A DNA stretch of 64,000 bases, taken from assembly GCF_900142955.1 (NCBI RefSeq), contig NZ_FRCP01000019.1:95016-159015 (forward strand), given 5' to 3'. This stretch comes from Anaerosporobacter mobilis DSM 15930. Lineage in GTDB: Bacteria > Bacillota > Clostridia > Lachnospirales > Lachnospiraceae. Each line of letters begins with the position of its first letter. The first letter of the stretch is position 1. Of this stretch, positions 33,395-43,223 are shown one piece after another. The translations under genes were made by a program, and so were the position numbers. The notes under the pieces were generated by a model. That model did not search any database and was not told where the DNA came from. It saw nothing but the letters and a program-made list of their open reading frames with translations.

Positions 33395-34984
33395 ATGAAT
33401 AGTCTGTTATTAACTTACATGAATAATGGTATTCTAGTATCAATTCTCGTGCTCCTACTATTTCTTTTTCAGAAGATACTTAAGAGATACCTTTCCAATA
33501 TCTGTCTATATCTATGCTGTATAGTACTGCTACTAGCATATCTAATTCCATATCGCCCATTTGCGAAAAATTCACTTTTTACAATAATGACACCGCGGGT
33601 CAATAAAGTGTCCTTGGAATTAGTTAAACTAACTGATTTATCTGATAGCAACTTATATACAGCTTACTCAAGCGAAATACCTTCTAGTATAGACGTAACA
33701 AAAGACGGTTCTAAAACTTTAGTTACTGCAACCTATGAAGCGTTTAAATTGCATATTCTTATATATAAACAAAAACTAAGTCAGCTTTTCTCTTTCCTTA
33801 GTACTTCTCTGTATAACAATCATTTTCTATTGTATGTAATTTGGACTTTTGGTGTATTTATTACATTTAGTTATCATGTAATCAAACATTATCGCTTTTG
33901 TAAAACAATAAAGCGCTTCACAAAACCATTGGTCGATCAATCAAAACTCGAACTATTACATAAGAATCAACAGCAACTAAATGTATACGCTTCCATTACT
34001 TGTAGCGTATGTTCCTCTATTGGAAGTCCTATCACTCTTGGATTATTACACCCAGTCATTATACTTCCTTCCTATTCTTATACAGCGGAAGAACTAGATT
34101 ATATGCTACGACATGAACTTATACATATCAAAAGAAAAGATATCCTAATGCAATGGCTTTTACTAATATGTCTGTCCTTCCATTGGTGGAACCCTATCAT
34201 ATATCTATTCATTCGTTTATGGAAGGATTTTTGTGAAAGCTCTTGTGATAGTATTGTGTTAAACCAAGCTTCTCCTACTGAGCGTATGGCGTATAGCAAG
34301 GTCTTACTAAAAACGGCATTACATCAAAATCAGATACAACAATTATTATTCATTAACTTTTATGGAGGTAAAAAAAGAATGAAAAATCGTTTACAATCTA
34401 TCCTTGATACAAAGCATAAGAAAACGAGTATCTTAACTATTATGGCATTGGCACTTATATTATGTACTACTTCTATCTTTTCTTTTGCTAAAGAAAATAC
34501 CCTTAACAAAGAAGATCCTAATAATATTGCAGACCAAGTAGTCACATCTACTGATTTAAGCACGGTAGTATCAAAGAAAGATATTACAATTGAAACTTCC
34601 ACAGAGGATAAACCTACAGCCTTCTCCATGCAAGACTTTATTGAAGATGTTAAGACCTACGAAGGTGCTTCCTATGAATGGGGAGGTAACACTCCAGAAA
34701 CTGGATTTGATACAAGTGGCTTCACGCAATACATCTATAGTCTCTATGGATATACGCTCCCTAGGACAAGTAGAGAACAACATAACTCCATACCTTCAAT
34801 TGATAGGGCGGATCTAAAAACTGGAGATCTTGTCTTCTATGCAAATGAGGAACAGGAAGTTGGCCATGTAGCAATCTATCTTGGTGACAATCAGGTAATT
34901 CATGCAGCCAATCCCAAAGTGGGAGTAAAAATATCTTCTATCGATTATAGACCTGTTTATAGTATTGGAAGAGTTATTCCGTAA
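33395..34984 (+). CDS. BlaR1-like M56 metallopeptidase sensor fused to a Cys-less NlpC/P60 domain
   Basis: A 529-aa membrane protein. Helices at about 10-28, 34-54 and 144-164 precede the cytosolic M56 zinc peptidase: H240-E-L-I-H244 with third ligand Glu281 in ESSCD. A fourth helix (345-364) leads to an outside domain. In BlaR1/MecR1 that domain binds penicillin; here residues about 411-529 form an NlpC/P60 fold, closely alike in layout to the active one at 13775 (LPRTS, DYRPVYSIGRV), but Cys is replaced by Thr440 (FDTSGF), while His491 and His503 remain. It should be unable to act as a cysteine peptidase and may instead sense wall peptides. AAGGAG lies 13 nt before the ATG. A terminator follows. 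Confidence 0.88.
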   Translation: MNSLLLTYMNNGILVSILVLLLFLFQKILKRYLSNICLYLCCIVLLLAYLIPYRPFAKNSLFTIMTPRVNKVSLELVKLTDLSDSNLYTAYSSEIPSSIDVTKDGSKTLVTATYEAFKLHILIYKQKLSQLFSFLSTSLYNNHFLLYVIWTFGVFITFSYHVIKHYRFCKTIKRFTKPLVDQSKLELLHKNQQQLNVYASITCSVCSSIGSPITLGLLHPVIILPSYSYTAEELDYMLRHELIHIKRKDILMQWLLLICLSFHWWNPIIYLFIRLWKDFCESSCDSIVLNQASPTERMAYSKVLLKTALHQNQIQQLLFINFYGGKKRMKNRLQSILDTKHKKTSILTIMALALILCTTSIFSFAKENTLNKEDPNNIADQVVTSTDLSTVVSKKDITIETSTEDKPTAFSMQDFIEDVKTYEGASYEWGGNTPETGFDTSGFTQYIYSLYGYTLPRTSREQHNSIPSIDRADLKTGDLVFYANEEQEVGHVAIYLGDNQVIHAANPKVGVKISSIDYRPVYSIGRVIP

Positions 34985-35016
34985 TTTTTTGAATAACTTA
35001 TCAATTAATATTAATT

Positions 35017-35060
35017 AACGCAATACAGAATATGTTATTTATGTTCTTCTGTATTGCGTT
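35017..35060 (+). terminator. Terminator after the M56 sensor gene
   Basis: AACGCAATACAGAA (35017-35030) pairs with TTCTGTATTGCGTT (35047-35060), followed by ATATTTATTG; it closes the blaI-like operon. Confidence 0.8.
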
Positions 35061-35149
35061 ATATTTATTGATATTTCATTCCTTTAACAGTACTTTTCTT
35101 CATCTACCTTGACAAAATCTATATTAAGAATTATACTTGATAAAAATAA

Positions 35150-35440
35150 CAAAAGCGTTGAAGAGAGAAAGTAATTCTATCTTATTTCCCCAGAGAGTTC
35201 CGGTAGCTGAGAAGGAATGAATGCAGATTGAATGAAACAAGTCTTGGAGCTTCATACGGATTCGAAATCGATGATGCTATGACGGTAGTTCCCGTTACAG
35301 AACTAAAGTATAAGACGAGTGAAAGAATCACTACTATAACGCTCTGTACTTGACGAGATTTCTATGGCGACATAGGAATGAAATAGGGTGGTACCGCGAA
35401 TCATTCGCCCCTACGCATAACTGTAGGAGGTGATTTTTTT
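35150..35440 (+). ncRNA. T-box leader of the methionyl-tRNA synthetase gene
   Basis: A tRNA-sensing antitermination leader. The conserved T-box AGGGTGGTACCGCG is at 35385-35398 and forms the antiterminator bulge; a terminator stem (AATCA...CCCCTAC with GTAGGAGG...GATT, about 35399-35434) ends in eight T. Upstream, the Stem I distal region (AGAGAGTTCCGGTAGCTGAGAAGGAAT, split by loops, 35191-35218) and an AGTA motif (35171) are typical. An ATG at 35232-35234 followed by a purine is the likely Met specifier, consistent with the gene it precedes; its exact placement is inferred. Uncharged tRNA-Met would turn expression on. Confidence 0.9.
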
Positions 35441-35543
35441 TACCCTTTTTTAATTATAATTTAATTTGGTTTTTCACTTGGTCTTTGACCTTTTGAAACC
35501 TAACCAAATTTAGTATTCTAAAAGTAGAAAGGATGATTCGTAT

Positions 35544-37508
35544 ATGAGACCCTTATTCCCAAAAAGAGCGGTCGTTACCGCAGGTATGCCTTATGGCAAT
35601 AAAGAATTACATTTTGGCCATATAGGAGGTGTGTTTGTTCATGCAGACACTTACGCTAGATTTCTTCGAGATCGTATTGGAGAAGACAATGTAATCTTCG
35701 TATCAGGTACCGATTGCTATGGTTCACCAATCTTAGAAAGTTATAGAAAACTAGAAAAGAACGATTCTATTATCATACAAGATTACGTTCGAAGTAATCA
35801 CATAAAACAAAAAGAAGCTTTAGACGACTACGAAATCAGTCTTGATCTTTTTGCAGCATCTGCACTTGATAAAGCAGCTGATGTTCATAACGAAGTATCT
35901 GCTACCATCTTCAAGAAACTCTATAAAAAAGGTGCTTTGAAGAAACTAAAGAATTCACAATTCTATGATCCAGAATTCAAGGTGCTATTAAATGGCCGCC
36001 AAGTCGTTGGTAAATGTCCGATTCAAGGTTGTTCTTCTGATAAAGCCTATGCTGACGAGTGTTCACTGGGGCACCAATATATGCCTTCTGATTTAATTGA
36101 TCCAGTTAGCACCTTATCAGGTTTGAAACCAGAGGTAACCGATGTTACAAATTGGTATTTTGATTTGGAAGCTTACCTCGAACTCCTGAAAGAACGGAAT
36201 GATTACTTACGTTTGAATACCAATCATCGCAAATACCTTATCAATACCATAGAAGAGTTTTTGAAGAAACCTTGTATCTATGTGAAGAAAGACTATGCTG
36301 AAATTGTAACTACTTTGCAAGACCAACTTCCAAGTTTTGAGATTGATGAGCAATCAAACAAATCCTCTCTCACTCTTGTGTTTCATACATTAACTCAACG
36401 TGAAGCAGCCCAAGAACTTCTATCTTCTCATGGTGTACAATACCGAACAGGTAAAACACTTGTACCATTCCGTCTTACTGGTAATATTGAATGGGGAGTT
36501 CCTGTTCCACAAGTAGATTCTGATGATACACCACTTACCTTCTGGGTTTGGCCAGAATCCTTATGGGCACCAATCTCATTCACTAAGACTTATCTTATGG
36601 AACACGGAGAGGCTGAAGACGCTTGGAAAGACTGGTGGAATTCCAAAGACTCAATGGTATATCAGTTTATTGGAGAAGATAATATCTACTTCTATGGTAT
36701 TGCGGAAATGGGAGTATTCATGGCTCTACAAGATTATGATAGTAAGATTACGCCAGATGATGGCCAATTACAACTACCTCATCTAATTGCTAACAATCAC
36801 ATCCTATTCCTAGATAAGAAGGCAAGTAGTAGTTCTGATATTAAGCCACCTATGGCTAAGGAATTGCTATCTTATTATACGCCAGAACAATTAAGAATTC
36901 ATTTTCTTAGTCTTGGCTTATCTACTAAGAGTGTTAGTTTTATGCCGAAACCTTATATTCCAGGTGCCGACCCGAAAGCAGCTGATACTGTTTTAAAAGA
37001 AGGCAACTTATTAACCAATGTATTCAATAGACTTGTGCGTTCTTGTTTCTACACGGTTCAGAAATACTACGATAGCAAGATTCCTGAGGGTGCAATTACC
37101 CCTTCCATACTAGAAGAGGGCAAGAATGCAATCCTTGATTTTGAACGTGGTATGTATAATCATGAATTTCATTCTTTAACCTACTTACTAGACACCTATA
37201 TTAGAAATGCGAATAAATACTGGGTTAATTCTATGAAGCAGGCCGAATCTACAGGTAATGATGAACTTCGTAAACAAGTACTGATAGATTCCTTCCATTC
37301 GGTACGTGTTACTATGACCTTATTACACTCCATTGCTCCTACTGGTTGTGAAATGATTCAAGCTTATCTCCACGCCGATAAAGAGATTTGGAACTGGGAC
37401 TATATCTTCGAACCACTTACTTTTTTCCTAGATTCTAATGTACCAATGGAATACCTCGAACCAAAGGTTGACTTTTTCAAAAAACATGAAAGCCAATTTT
37501 TTATTTAA
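35544..37508 (+). CDS. metG: Methionyl-tRNA synthetase, divergent form
   Basis: Charges tRNA-Met with methionine. The 654-aa class I synthetase shows AGMPYGNKELHFGHIGG (HIGH motif as HFGH) near the start and a zinc-knuckle insertion (CPIQGC...ADECSLGH, about residues 157-175). The position of KMSKS reads KASSSSD, so the second lysine is lost. There is an alpha-helical anticodon domain but no clear C-terminal tRNA-binding EMAP domain. The T-box upstream supports methionine specificity. Many clostridia carry a second, standard MetRS; whether this is the only copy cannot be seen. The ATG follows GAAAGGATG at about 6 nt. Confidence 0.82.
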   Translation: MRPLFPKRAVVTAGMPYGNKELHFGHIGGVFVHADTYARFLRDRIGEDNVIFVSGTDCYGSPILESYRKLEKNDSIIIQDYVRSNHIKQKEALDDYEISLDLFAASALDKAADVHNEVSATIFKKLYKKGALKKLKNSQFYDPEFKVLLNGRQVVGKCPIQGCSSDKAYADECSLGHQYMPSDLIDPVSTLSGLKPEVTDVTNWYFDLEAYLELLKERNDYLRLNTNHRKYLINTIEEFLKKPCIYVKKDYAEIVTTLQDQLPSFEIDEQSNKSSLTLVFHTLTQREAAQELLSSHGVQYRTGKTLVPFRLTGNIEWGVPVPQVDSDDTPLTFWVWPESLWAPISFTKTYLMEHGEAEDAWKDWWNSKDSMVYQFIGEDNIYFYGIAEMGVFMALQDYDSKITPDDGQLQLPHLIANNHILFLDKKASSSSDIKPPMAKELLSYYTPEQLRIHFLSLGLSTKSVSFMPKPYIPGADPKAADTVLKEGNLLTNVFNRLVRSCFYTVQKYYDSKIPEGAITPSILEEGKNAILDFERGMYNHEFHSLTYLLDTYIRNANKYWVNSMKQAESTGNDELRKQVLIDSFHSVRVTMTLLHSIAPTGCEMIQAYLHADKEIWNWDYIFEPLTFFLDSNVPMEYLEPKVDFFKKHESQFFI

Positions 37509-37519
37509 CTCTATTAAAA

Positions 37520-37555
37520 AAGGACAAAAGTGCTGACAATTGCACTTTTGTCCTT
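37520..37555. terminator. Terminator between metG and the chemoreceptor gene
   Basis: AAGGACAAAAGTGC pairs perfectly with GCACTTTTGTCCTT around an 8-nt loop. The minus strand has a clear T run (TTTTTAATAG), so it mainly serves the chemoreceptor gene and probably also metG. Confidence 0.85.
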
Positions 37556-37563
37556 AAATCTAA

Positions 37564-39279
37564 TTACTTATTTGTCAATACAAACTGTTCAACTAATGCT
37601 TTCATTACTTGTGATTGACTAGCCATCTCTTCTGAACTTGCAGAGCTTTCTTCTGCCATAGCTGTATTTTCTTCTACTACAGCTGATATTTGTTCAACTT
37701 CCATCGTTACTGCTTTCAACTTATCAGCTTGAACTGTAGATGTTTGTGTTATTTGCTTAATATTTGTTTCTAAGCGTTTTGTTCTCTCCAAGGACTCGAG
37801 TAATGCTTTTGCTGTCTCTGTGGCTATTACCATACCACCATCAACTGCATGAATGGAATCTTGAATTAATGATGTAGATTCTTTTACCGCATGGGCACAT
37901 TGGTTCGCTAATTCATTCACTTGATTAGCAACAACTGCAAAACCTCTTCCCGCTTCTCCTGCTCTTGCTGCTTCAATTGATGCATTCAGTGCTAATAGAT
38001 TTGTCTGTGAAGCAATATCATTAATTGTTTTGATAATATTACTAATTTTACTCGAAGATGCATTGATATTACTCATTGCTCCTAACATATCCTGCATCTT
38101 ATCATTACTACCTTCAACATCTCTCTCTACTTCGTTTGCTACATCAAATGCTATGTTAGAACAATCAGCATTACAGTTAATTGCTCCTTCTAATTCCACA
38201 ATCATCTGCTGTAATCGTGATATTGCTCCTGTTTGTTCTACCGCACCTTGTGTTAATGCTTCTCCACTATACGCAAGTTGAACAGAACCGTCTGCAACTT
38301 GTTCCGCAGACATATTAATTTGTCTTAATACGTCCGATATCTTATTATTAAAATTCAAGATACTGATCTTAATATTCTTAAAGTCCCCAATGAATTCTTG
38401 ATTGATGTTGATATCAAAATTCCCCTTTGCCATCTGCTGCATTGATTGATCTATAGATTTCACATACGAAGATAGGAGACTCATACTCTTTTGTAGACTC
38501 TTAGCTACATGGGATACCTCATCATGTCCTTCTGTGTTAATTGTAGCATTCAGATTTCCCTTTGATAACTCAAGAGAAGCATACTCAATTTCTTCTAGTG
38601 GCATAGCAATACTCTTTGTAATACTTATCGTGAGTATAAGAGCAAATACAATAGACACGATCAAAAGAATAGTTAATATTATTATTGCAATAATGATTCC
38701 ATTTTCATTCTTATTAATCGCTTTTGATTCTGCATTCGCTATCTCCAGATCAAGAGTCGTAGCGTTATCAATCAAATTTTGTAACAATTCACTACCTTGA
38801 GATAAAATTAATGCTTTTGCTTCTTCATAGTTTTCATTCTCGAACTTCACAATAATATCATCAACTATAGACAGCCATTCTGATACTGATTTTTCATACT
38901 CATTCACTAATTCTTTATCCGCTGGAAATGTTTCTTTGATTATAGATATGCACTTCAATAAAGTATTTTTATTCTCTTTAAATGTCTCTAAATAGGAATC
39001 TATTTCATTTTTATTCTCAACAATTGCCATCTCACGAATTAATCTAGCTGCATTATTGGTTTCAATTCTACTATCTTTAATGGAAATCTCCGCCTTATAA
39101 GAATACTCAAGAAAGTCATTCAAATTATTCTTACTATTTATCAAGGAAACAATTGCAGTGGTAATTATTAGTATCATACATACCAATATAGTACTAAAAC
39201 CAAGTATCAACCTCGACTTAATTTTTAACTTTCTTAAACTAACTATGTATTTGTTAATCTTACTTACTTCATTCTCCAA
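37564..39279 (-). CDS. Methyl-accepting chemotaxis protein
   Basis: A 571-aa chemoreceptor. TM1 about residues 25-48, a four-helix-bundle ligand domain (about 50-195), TM2 about 196-220, HAMP (to about 275) and a long coiled-coil signalling domain with the hairpin tip ASQTNLLALNASIEAARAGEAGRGFAVVA written in shorter form here as NLLALNASIEAARAGE. It relays signals to CheA/CheW and from there to the flagellar motor. The start is a TTG with GGGAGG 8 nt upstream. A sigma-A-like promoter and a leader hairpin lie upstream. It is a paralog of the receptor at 44005. Ligand unknown. Confidence 0.94.
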   Translation of the reverse strand: MENEVSKINKYIVSLRKLKIKSRLILGFSTILVCMILIITTAIVSLINSKNNLNDFLEYSYKAEISIKDSRIETNNAARLIREMAIVENKNEIDSYLETFKENKNTLLKCISIIKETFPADKELVNEYEKSVSEWLSIVDDIIVKFENENYEEAKALILSQGSELLQNLIDNATTLDLEIANAESKAINKNENGIIIAIIILTILLIVSIVFALILTISITKSIAMPLEEIEYASLELSKGNLNATINTEGHDEVSHVAKSLQKSMSLLSSYVKSIDQSMQQMAKGNFDININQEFIGDFKNIKISILNFNNKISDVLRQINMSAEQVADGSVQLAYSGEALTQGAVEQTGAISRLQQMIVELEGAINCNADCSNIAFDVANEVERDVEGSNDKMQDMLGAMSNINASSSKISNIIKTINDIASQTNLLALNASIEAARAGEAGRGFAVVANQVNELANQCAHAVKESTSLIQDSIHAVDGGMVIATETAKALLESLERTKRLETNIKQITQTSTVQADKLKAVTMEVEQISAVVEENTAMAEESSASSEEMASQSQVMKALVEQFVLTNK

Positions 39280-39326
39280 CTTCTAATCCTCCCTCTACTA
39301 GCACTAACTTTTAATCCCAAAGATAA

Positions 39327-39403
39327 AAGTCGTGGGATAATGGATTTATTATCCATCATCAAACGACTTTAAAAATATTATCATAGACGATTCATCAAGT
39401 CAA
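39327..39403 (-). promoter_or_regulatory. Promoter and leader hairpin of the chemoreceptor gene
   Basis: Minus strand TTGACT (39398-39403), 17-nt spacer, TAATAT (39375-39380). The transcript would begin near 39368, where an imperfect hairpin (AAAAGTCGT and ACGACTTT as outer arms, ATGGAT/ATCCAT inside, 39327-39370) starts. Confidence 0.5.
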
Positions 39404-39469
39404 CTAATCTAATTAATTATAGCTAATTATCTTATCAAATAAGATTAATTTAACTTTTATATACAGTTA

Positions 39470-40363
39470 TTACTCGAAAGTACCAAGAATTACAATACCA
39501 ATTACACAAATAATAATCATCGCATAGTGTTTCATTGACAACTTTTCCTTAAGAAATATCCTACTCCATAATACTGAAGCCACGCAGTATGAAGAAATAA
39601 CTGGTGCTGCAGCAATCGCATTCGCACCAACTGCAAAGATATAAGCAAACTGACCTGCCGTTTCAAAGATAGCTGCCACGAATTTAGGACTTTCCCTTTT
39701 AACCGTTAATTTCTCTTTCTTAATAACAACGACATAGATAAACGCCATAATTCCTAAGAAAAGAAATGTCAATTCATAAGCCACATTGGCCGTATTCTCA
39801 TTTAACTTCTCTAATACAAGACTATCTGCTAATGTACCTGCTGCATCAATGATACAGTATAGTATAGGAAGTAAGATCGCAAGAAAGCTCTTCGTATATT
39901 TCACGTTTGCTGTACTTTGTCTCTTAACACGAAGTTCTTTATCTTCTTTCATTTCAACAAATCCAAGTCCAACAACTCCTATACAAACAAGAAGTACCGC
40001 AAATGTTTGAAGACCACTCATTCTTTGGCCTAAGAATATAAAGCAACCAAGTGCCGCGATTGCACCAGAAGAATTACAAATTGGTGAGGAAATCGATAAC
40101 TCAATATAGCGAAGACCAATATATCCAATCGTCATCGAAATAATATACAACATTGAAACTGGTAGATACGTTATAAAATCTCCCATAGTAATTGGAGTAC
40201 CTACTATAACTATTTCATACAATGCATGAAGTCCCATAACAAGACCTACTGCCATAACCATTTTTAAGTGACTGTGCTTATCATCTGGCTTAGAACCAAT
40301 CTTACTGAATAAATCGGACCCACTCCAACATAATAAAGCCACTATAGCTAACCAAAACCACAT
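39470..40363 (-). CDS. EamA/DMT family transporter
   Basis: A 297-aa permease with about ten membrane helices in two EamA repeats (YIELSISSPICNSSGAIAALGCFIFLGQRMSG in the first; ISSYCVASVLWSRIFLKEKLS in the second, read as the conserved region before the last helices). Substrate unknown; metabolite efflux is typical. GAGGAAA lies about 9 nt before the ATG. It is unlike the EamA protein at 21691 in lacking the basic N-terminal extension. Monocistronic, divergent from the ABC exporter operon. Confidence 0.88.
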   Translation of the reverse strand: MWFWLAIVALLCWSGSDLFSKIGSKPDDKHSHLKMVMAVGLVMGLHALYEIVIVGTPITMGDFITYLPVSMLYIISMTIGYIGLRYIELSISSPICNSSGAIAALGCFIFLGQRMSGLQTFAVLLVCIGVVGLGFVEMKEDKELRVKRQSTANVKYTKSFLAILLPILYCIIDAAGTLADSLVLEKLNENTANVAYELTFLFLGIMAFIYVVVIKKEKLTVKRESPKFVAAIFETAGQFAYIFAVGANAIAAAPVISSYCVASVLWSRIFLKEKLSMKHYAMIIICVIGIVILGTFE

Positions 40364-40591
40364 AAATACATTTCCTCTTTTCTAACATTTGATTTGTTAC
40401 AAGCCAATTGTACATGATATGATTTTAAAATAGAAGTCCAAAGTGATAGTATTCTTAATTTCTTTCCTTCAACTTTACAGGTAATCTATCAAAGTAATTA
40501 CATTTGTCACATCCATGTTACTTCTATAATATATTCTAATCATTTTTTAATTCTTTTCATGACAAATTACACTAGTTCTTTTTACTTAATT

Positions 40592-40600
40592 TGGTATAAT
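40592..40600 (+). promoter_or_regulatory. Extended -10 promoter of the ABC exporter operon
   Basis: TGGTATAAT matches TGN-TATAAT; no good -35 was seen 17 nt upstream. The 5' leader would be about 40 nt. Confidence 0.5.
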
Positions 40601-40648
40601 CTCTTATAGCTGAGACAATATTATACTAACAAGTGAAGGAGAGTATGC

Positions 40649-43183
40649 ATGAAAGTCTTTATTAAATACGTACTAAAGAGCATGACAGAAAAAAAAGGAC
40701 GGTTCTTATTATTACTCATTGCAATCGCAATGAGTACGGGACTTGTAGTAACAAGTACTGGTTTAATTGACATCATTCTTGATAGTTTACTAAAACCCGT
40801 GGTTGCTTCTTATGAAAAACAAGACCTAGTAATTGAACCAAACGATAAGGGGTTATCGTTTTTTACTTGTAATGAAGTGAGTACTGCTGGCATTGAACCA
40901 GAGAGTATCCTCAAAGAAATCATCTTGAATGGAACCATTACAGACAATATTGACACAGACGATGAAACCTCGCGCACTGTAACCATACGGGCAAGAGACA
41001 CTTCTAAGATTCCACTGGAGCAATTAACTGATGGAAATCTAGATACCTTCAATGGTAGCTCGTGTATTATATCGGAACGTATTGCAAAAGAACGTAATTT
41101 AAGTTTAGGCGGTACCATTACCATAGTTATAGCAGGTGTCTCAAAAGAACTAACCATAACTGCAATCTCAGCACCAGATGGAGCCTTCTATAATGATACG
41201 CCGAACTCATTTTCTATGTTTCTTCCATACGAATATCTTGCAAATGAATTAGGAGTGAAAGGACAATATAACTTCATTACTGCTAAAGCTTTAGATGGTG
41301 GCATAGATCAAGCAATTGAATCTTTTAATTCAGCTAACAAGGATTTTAATGCTACAGAACTTTTTGATATGGATCAAGTGAAAGAACAATTCTCAAGCTT
41401 TAGTAGCATACTTTACGTAATGCTTCTTATCGTAGTCGCTATGAGTTCCATTATTATCTATAGCACCTTCAAGCTTATTATAACAGAGCGACTAACTACC
41501 ATAGGTACATTCCTAAGCCAAGGTGCAACTACTGGCAAAGTAAAATTCATCTTACGATTAGAAAGTTTCTTCTACGGTGTTATTGGTGCTTTGCTTGGTA
41601 ATGGTCTAGGAATACTTGCTTTGTATGTTATTACTAGATCCATTTCTCCACTAAAAAAATACGGTATTTATGAGGCAGTTACTATTAAGCCAAATTATAT
41701 GATTGCGGGAACTATCTTCGCTATATTATTATCCTTACTATCTTCTTATTTACCAGTTCGTAAGATTAGTAAATTACAAGTTAAGGATGTCATTTTGAAT
41801 GATGTTCGTGTTTCCATGCATATAGGATATAAGAAATTCATTGTTGGTTGTTGCTTACTTGGTGCTTCTTTACTCCTTTATTTCTTTGGTGGAGACTTAA
41901 CGATCAACTTATCGCCTATATTAATGATTGTTTCACTAATTGGAACAATACTTGCTTATCCGAAGGTGATTGACTTGTTATCGATACTCTTAAGTAAATT
42001 ATGCCGTGGTAAGAATAAATCCTTATTCTTCGCAACTAATAATCTTCGTACATCGAAGATCTTGTTAAGTAATATCACTCTAATCGTAATCTCAATATTA
42101 TCTATTCTAGCAATTACTTCTGCTGCTAAGAGCGCTACTGATGTAGTTGTTGATGCATATGAAGAACTAAACAGTGATATTGAAATCTATAATATATCAA
42201 CAATTCGTGAAAATGACGAACAATCGGTAACCGACAAGCTGACAGAACAACTCATTGATTTGGGTGTTAAAGCAGAAGACATTAATTATGTTGATTACGA
42301 ATACGCAACTGTCTATCTAAGTGATGATGAAGAAAATCAAATGTCAATTCCTTTACAAGGTATTGATTTAGATACGTATCGTGCATATAACGGTTATTTA
42401 GAACTGGATAGCAAAGCGTATAAAGAAGGCTTGGAACAATTCCGTACAGATTCTAAGGGCATCATTATGACAACTGCCTTATTAAAAGGAACGAATAAGA
42501 AAATCGGTGATACCGTATTAGTAGAATGCAATGGTGTAAAAGAAAAATTGACAATTGACGCAATAATTAACGCTAAGCTGTTTAATGGTGGAATAGTTAG
42601 TTTTGTTAGTCATGAAACAATGAGGAACTTATTCAATGTACCGTCTTCTAATCAGATAACCTTCGTTACAGATTCAGATATAGACACTTTCGTTCCAAAA
42701 CTAAAACCAATTATTCGTTCCATTGGAGCAACGTTCATAACAAAAGAAGAGATGCGTAAACAAAATATAGAACAGAATCAAATGATGATGAATGCATTAA
42801 GTATCTTTTCCTATCTAGCAATTGTAATTGCAGCACTTGGAATTATCAATAATGTATCCATTAGCTTCCTACAACGAAAAACAGAGTTCGCAGTATTATC
42901 CTCTGTTGGTATGGAGAATTCCTTACGACGACGTGTATTGCTAATTGAATCTGTTGCTTGTGTAACTTGGGGTATGGTCATTGCTATCCTATATAGTTTG
43001 TTTGGTATGTCATTAGTGGGCAAGATTATGTCTCTGGTAGGATTTCCATTAGAAATCTCATTATCGTTTGGTTCCCTACCAACAATCTATCTCGTATCTT
43101 TATGTATCGTTTTACTTGCTACTCTACCAGTTATATTCAAGAGTAAGAAATTATCAATAATTCAAGAATTAAAATATGAATAA
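40649..43183 (+). CDS. ABC transporter permease, FtsX/MacB family
   Basis: An 844-aa permease with two FtsX-type units. A first helix (about 18-38) is followed by a large extracytoplasmic domain (about 40-250), three helices (255-370), a linker, further helices near 390-480, a second outside domain (about 490-700) and three last helices (705-835; IVIAALGIINNVSISFLQRKTEFAVLSSVG is the conserved cytoplasmic coupling region). Such systems move lipids or peptides, or work as mechanotransmitters. AAGGAG precedes the ATG. It is followed 40 nt later by its ATPase gene; no two-component pair of the BceRS type is adjacent. Confidence 0.9.
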   Translation: MKVFIKYVLKSMTEKKGRFLLLLIAIAMSTGLVVTSTGLIDIILDSLLKPVVASYEKQDLVIEPNDKGLSFFTCNEVSTAGIEPESILKEIILNGTITDNIDTDDETSRTVTIRARDTSKIPLEQLTDGNLDTFNGSSCIISERIAKERNLSLGGTITIVIAGVSKELTITAISAPDGAFYNDTPNSFSMFLPYEYLANELGVKGQYNFITAKALDGGIDQAIESFNSANKDFNATELFDMDQVKEQFSSFSSILYVMLLIVVAMSSIIIYSTFKLIITERLTTIGTFLSQGATTGKVKFILRLESFFYGVIGALLGNGLGILALYVITRSISPLKKYGIYEAVTIKPNYMIAGTIFAILLSLLSSYLPVRKISKLQVKDVILNDVRVSMHIGYKKFIVGCCLLGASLLLYFFGGDLTINLSPILMIVSLIGTILAYPKVIDLLSILLSKLCRGKNKSLFFATNNLRTSKILLSNITLIVISILSILAITSAAKSATDVVVDAYEELNSDIEIYNISTIRENDEQSVTDKLTEQLIDLGVKAEDINYVDYEYATVYLSDDEENQMSIPLQGIDLDTYRAYNGYLELDSKAYKEGLEQFRTDSKGIIMTTALLKGTNKKIGDTVLVECNGVKEKLTIDAIINAKLFNGGIVSFVSHETMRNLFNVPSSNQITFVTDSDIDTFVPKLKPIIRSIGATFITKEEMRKQNIEQNQMMMNALSIFSYLAIVIAALGIINNVSISFLQRKTEFAVLSSVGMENSLRRRVLLIESVACVTWGMVIAILYSLFGMSLVGKIMSLVGFPLEISLSFGSLPTIYLVSLCIVLLATLPVIFKSKKLSIIQELKYE

Positions 43184-43223
43184 ATATGACTAAAATGTAT
43201 ACAAGAATGAAAGGAGCATCACT

